A stretch of DNA of 9,782 nt from positions 1 through 9,782 of the forward strand of contig JABDQB010000024.1 in NCBI GenBank assembly GCA_013042495.1, read 5' to 3'. Source of the stretch: Gemmatimonadota bacterium. GTDB taxonomy: Bacteria > Gemmatimonadota > Gemmatimonadetes > Palauibacterales > Palauibacteraceae. Position 1 is the first letter of the stretch. Every line of letters starts with the position of its first letter. Made by a program: the position numbers and the translations under genes. The notes beneath the pieces were generated by a model. The model made no database searches. It had not been told where the DNA came from and saw only the letters and a program-made list of their open reading frames with translations. This document shows positions 7,545-9,782 of the stretch, one piece after another.

Positions 7545-8009
7545 ATGACTCTCACGGAATACCTGGCCGAAGATCGAGTCGTTACCGACGTGGAGGGTGA
7601 CGACGTACGGGGCATCCTCAAACAGCTGCTGGCTCCGATCGTCGACGAAGGACCCGCGGCGACGACGGAGGTCGTACTGGCCGCTCTGCTGGCCAGGGAA
7701 AAGGTGCTCAGTACAGGCATCGGGCACGGGATAGCCATACCACACGCGATCAGCTCGAGCATCCGTGAACCCCAAGTGCTCCTCGGTATCTGCCGCGACG
7801 GTGCCGACTACCGCTCGGTAGACGGTGAACCCGTTCACGTGTTCTTCGTCCTCCTGTCGCCTCCCGACCGGGCGAGTCATCATACGCGACTCCTTGCGCG
7901 AATTGCCCGACTGGCCAGGGACGAGGCCTTCGTGGACGGGCTGAAGGAGTGCGCCGATCCTGCCTCGGCGGTCGGGTACATATCGCAATATGAGCGCACA
8001 CACGCGTGA
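7545..8009 (+). CDS. PTS EIIA domain protein, fructose/nitrogen (PtsN-like) type
   Basis: A single-domain cytosolic EIIA of the PTS type-2 (mannitol/fructose/Ntr) fold, 154 aa. It opens with the family pattern MTLTEYLAEDRVVTDVEG. The phospho-acceptor motif STGIGHGIAIPHA is present, with the expected phosphorylated His67 and a second conserved His61. Also present are VHVFFVLLSPPDRASHHTRLLARIARLARD and a terminal helix. Such orphan EIIA proteins accept phosphate from HPr-type carriers and usually regulate partners (for example K+ transport or nitrogen metabolism) rather than transport sugar. No other PTS component lies in the window, so the role here is inferred. The frame extends to GTG 7500, but ATG 7545 matches the family N-terminus and the promoter position. 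The ribosome binding site is weak. Confidence 0.9.
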   Translation: MTLTEYLAEDRVVTDVEGDDVRGILKQLLAPIVDEGPAATTEVVLAALLAREKVLSTGIGHGIAIPHAISSSIREPQVLLGICRDGADYRSVDGEPVHVFFVLLSPPDRASHHTRLLARIARLARDEAFVDGLKECADPASAVGYISQYERTHA

Positions 8010-8153
8010 TCGGCCGGCCGGCACAACGACCTCCCGAGCGGGCGCTCATTGCGATGGCCCGCATCGTGCGTTCCAGGGCGGAAGAGAGTTGTCCTTAGGG
8101 GGCTTTAGGGGCATCTTGAAGCGCATGTTCCCTTCATGGAACCGGGAGGTTCG
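8010..8153. other. Intergenic region with G-rich direct repeat and weak promoter candidate
   Basis: The gap between the EIIA gene and the membrane-protein gene holds a G-rich near-repeat, TTAGGGGG (8095-8102) and TTTAGGGG (8104-8111). A very weak promoter-like pair flanks it: TTGTCC at 8089-8094 and CATCTT at 8112-8117, with 17-nt spacing. The start of the gap contains a GGCCGGCCGG palindrome but no T-tract, so no intrinsic terminator is visible after the EIIA gene. The last bases form the ribosome binding site GGGAGG (8144-8149) of the next gene. Confidence 0.4.
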
Positions 8154-8606
8154 GTGACCTTCTACGAGATACTGGTCATCCTGTCGCTGATCCTTTGGGT
8201 CTTGCTCAGCGCCGTCGGCATCATCGGCCTGCTTGTCCTGCTTCCCCGTTTGTTGAGGGCGACAGGCCAGATCGAGGAAGCGGCGGGCGAGTTCCAGCGG
8301 AAGGCGCTCCCCGTGCTCGATCAGTCGCAGGGCCTGCTGGACCAGGTCGGCACCGTGGCCACGTCGTTGGTAGACGATGTGGGGCGAATCGACCGGACAG
8401 TGATCCGGGCGACGAGTTCGGTGGAGAACATGGTCGAGCTGGCGGAAGACCGAATGTCCGAGATCAACGCCCTCCTCGAGGTCGCGGTCGAGGAAGCGGA
8501 GGAGACGTTCTTCTCAACCGCGGCCATCATGCGCGCGCTCAGACTGGGTGGTCGGGGAAGGAAGAGACGTAGAGTGGCGCGCGCGGAGCGCAGGCGCCTG
8601 GGTTGA
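8154..8606 (+). CDS. Small single-pass membrane protein, DUF948-like
   Basis: A 150-aa protein with one N-terminal membrane segment (about residues 4-33, EILVILSLILWVLLSAVGII and onward). A long amphipathic, probably coiled-coil region follows (about 36-125), rich in Leu/Val/Glu/Asp with chemoreceptor-like spacing (LLDQVGTVATSLVDDVGRID). It ends in a strongly basic tail (RGRKRRRVARAERRR). This resembles DUF948 proteins, whose function is poorly defined. GTG 8154 is preferred because GGGAGG lies about 4 nt upstream and the protein then starts right before the membrane segment. ATG 8136 would add MEPGGS but has no ribosome binding site. Its TGA overlaps the TTG of the following phospholipase gene, so the two are likely co-translated. 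Confidence 0.75.
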   Translation: MTFYEILVILSLILWVLLSAVGIIGLLVLLPRLLRATGQIEEAAGEFQRKALPVLDQSQGLLDQVGTVATSLVDDVGRIDRTVIRATSSVENMVELAEDRMSEINALLEVAVEEAEETFFSTAAIMRALRLGGRGRKRRRVARAERRRLG

Positions 8607-9601
8607 GCGGCAGAGCATTCGTTGGAAGCGTAGCCGGCGCGGCGGCGCTGCTCCTGCTCGTTCCTGACACGGCATTCGCCTGGGGACCGGCGACTCATAC
8701 CCAGATCGGAATCGAGATCCTGAGATCGCTGGACCTGTTCCCCACATCCGTTGCCGCCGTCATTGCCCGGTATCCGATCGACTTCCTCTACGGCAGCCTC
8801 GCGGCGGATATTTCGATGGCCAAGAAGTACGCGCCGGTCGGACGGCACTGCCATCACTGGCACGTGGCACGCGAAATCCACCGGGCGGCAGGACGCGACG
8901 AGCGCCTGCGCGCTGCGATGACCGGCTACCTGTGCCATCTCGCCGCCGACGTCCTGGCGCACAACACGTTCGTCCCGCGAATGTTGACCCTCACGCCCTC
9001 CACCCGTGCGCTCGGACACTCGTACTGGGAACATCGCATGGATGTGGACGTGGGCCCGGAATACGCGCAGCTGGCCCGTTGGATCGTCACTCGATTCGAC
9101 CACTCGGGCACCGACGCCCTGTTTCACCGGGTCCTTTCAAGCACTCTATTCACGTTTTCGACCAACCGGAGGATCTTTCGGGGGATGATCCGGATATCGG
9201 GTAACGAGAGTTGGCACTCGATCTTCGACACGGTGATCGACAACTCTCGGTGGGATCTGGATCCGACGGAAGTGGTCAACTACCAGCGTCACGGGTTCGA
9301 GATGGTGGCCGACTTCCTGCTCCGGGACGAGCTATCAAGGGCCGCGGCTGAGGATCCGATCGGAGACCACACGCTCAACGAAGCCAAGAAGATTCGCCGC
9401 CGCGTTCTCCTGGCCGAGGGCTGGCAGAGTCCTGAAGCCATTCTCGCCACGGCGGACGATCATTTTCCGCTCCCGGCCGGGCCGACTCGGTTGTGGGAGG
9501 AGCGGGGTGGAGCAAACCGCGAAGCCATCGAATCCGTCGAACGCGCGATCAGCCGGATGGGGGGAGACGCCCCGCGCGAGCTGGACGTGATCTTCGGCTG
9601 A
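8603..9601 (+). CDS. Secreted zinc-dependent phospholipase C-family protein
   Basis: A 332-aa exported protein of the zinc-dependent phospholipase C/S1-P1 type fold. The N-terminus is a clear signal peptide (GSVAGAAALLLLVPDTAFA) with likely cleavage after Ala26. The mature protein then starts at Trp27, as in B. cereus PC-PLC, where the N-terminal Trp is a zinc ligand. Further candidate ligands follow the family order: His32 (PATH), Asp69 (GSLAAD), the His cluster 82-87 (HCHHWH), His112 and Asp116 (CHLAAD), His139 and Glu143 (HSYWE). The fold and metal site are well supported; the substrate is unknown. The start is TTG 8603, overlapping the upstream TGA (TTGA), with no strong ribosome binding site of its own, which suggests translational coupling. 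The C-terminal third (about 230-332) lacks recognised motifs. Confidence 0.85.
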   Translation: MSGRAFVGSVAGAAALLLLVPDTAFAWGPATHTQIGIEILRSLDLFPTSVAAVIARYPIDFLYGSLAADISMAKKYAPVGRHCHHWHVAREIHRAAGRDERLRAAMTGYLCHLAADVLAHNTFVPRMLTLTPSTRALGHSYWEHRMDVDVGPEYAQLARWIVTRFDHSGTDALFHRVLSSTLFTFSTNRRIFRGMIRISGNESWHSIFDTVIDNSRWDLDPTEVVNYQRHGFEMVADFLLRDELSRAAAEDPIGDHTLNEAKKIRRRVLLAEGWQSPEAILATADDHFPLPAGPTRLWEERGGANREAIESVERAISRMGGDAPRELDVIFG

Positions 9602-9609
9602 CGCCTGCC

Positions 9610-9782
9610 TCACGCCGGCCGGAGCCCTGCGTGAGCGACCATGACCTTGCGACGTATCCCGTCCGCGAACTCGATTTCTGCGCGGGTGAGGCGGCCTTCG
9701 CCCGTGATCGACAGAATCTGCCCGTCTCCGAATCGGGGGTGCACCACACGCGCTCCCGCTTCGAGTCGCAACTCCTCCTGCG
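9610..9782 (-). CDS. C-terminal end of a UvrD/PcrA-type DNA helicase (partial)
   Basis: Only the last 56 residues are in the window, ending at TGA 9612-9610. They read GARVVHPRFGDGQILSITG, then AEIEFADGIRRKVMVAHAGLRPA. This matches the small C-terminal Tudor-like module of PcrA/UvrD helicases (pattern G-x-V-x-HPxFG-x-G followed by FxDG and KxLxxxxAxLxP), which contacts RNA polymerase in PcrA. The helicase motifs lie outside the window, so the exact subfamily cannot be decided. The gene converges on the phospholipase gene, with 8 bp between the two stop codons and no visible terminator between them. Confidence 0.8.
   Translation of the reverse strand, partial: QEELRLEAGARVVHPRFGDGQILSITGEGRLTRAEIEFADGIRRKVMVAHAGLRPA

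Noticed and set aside
1..9782. Mobile element, CRISPR array or defence system
   Set aside because: No transposase, integrase, terminal inverted repeats, regularly spaced repeats or defence-type domains were seen; every gene is chromosomal housekeeping or metabolic in type.

Overview
The window is a high-GC bacterial chromosome segment of housekeeping genes packed tightly on both strands. There is no sign of phage, insertion sequence, CRISPR array, tRNA or rRNA. The organism is a Gram-negative-type bacterium. The style of IF2 (Arg-rich linker, duplicated IF2_N) and of MurA suggests Gemmatimonadota or a related phylum, but that is an impression from protein style and needs a phylogeny.

Region 1 (about 1-5160, minus strand) is the classical translation/transcription operon, read in the order rimP, nusA, ylxQ (L7Ae-like), infB. 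Gaps are 31 bp, a 4-bp overlap and 27 bp. infB runs off the left edge. It carries an apparent one-base deletion near position 89, which knocks the conserved C-terminus out of frame.

Region 2 (about 5160-7360, minus strand) is murA followed by pgeF, two peptidoglycan genes: cytosolic precursor synthesis, and a quality-control enzyme that removes mis-incorporated precursors. A hairpin plus T-tract at 5158-5189 separates them from the rimP operon. It may be a simple terminator or a leader attenuator. MurA has Asp in place of the usual catalytic Cys, which predicts intrinsic fosfomycin resistance. pgeF seems to begin upstream of its first canonical start codon, perhaps at a CTG that overlaps the murA stop.

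Region 3 (7360-7545) is a divergent intergenic region. A good sigma-70-like promoter drives the plus-strand genes, and a short 11-bp-period repeat lies ahead of murA.

Region 4 (7545-9601, plus strand) holds an orphan PTS EIIA (fructose/nitrogen type). It is followed by a small membrane protein resembling the DUF948 family, translationally coupled (TTGA overlap) to a secreted zinc-dependent phospholipase C-like protein. The last 173 bases (minus strand) are the C-terminal end of a UvrD/PcrA helicase, convergent with the phospholipase and only 8 bp away.

I found no convincing new biological system. The points worth checking are the infB frameshift, the MurA Cys-to-Asp change, the pgeF start, the rimP leader hairpin and the coupled membrane protein/phospholipase pair.
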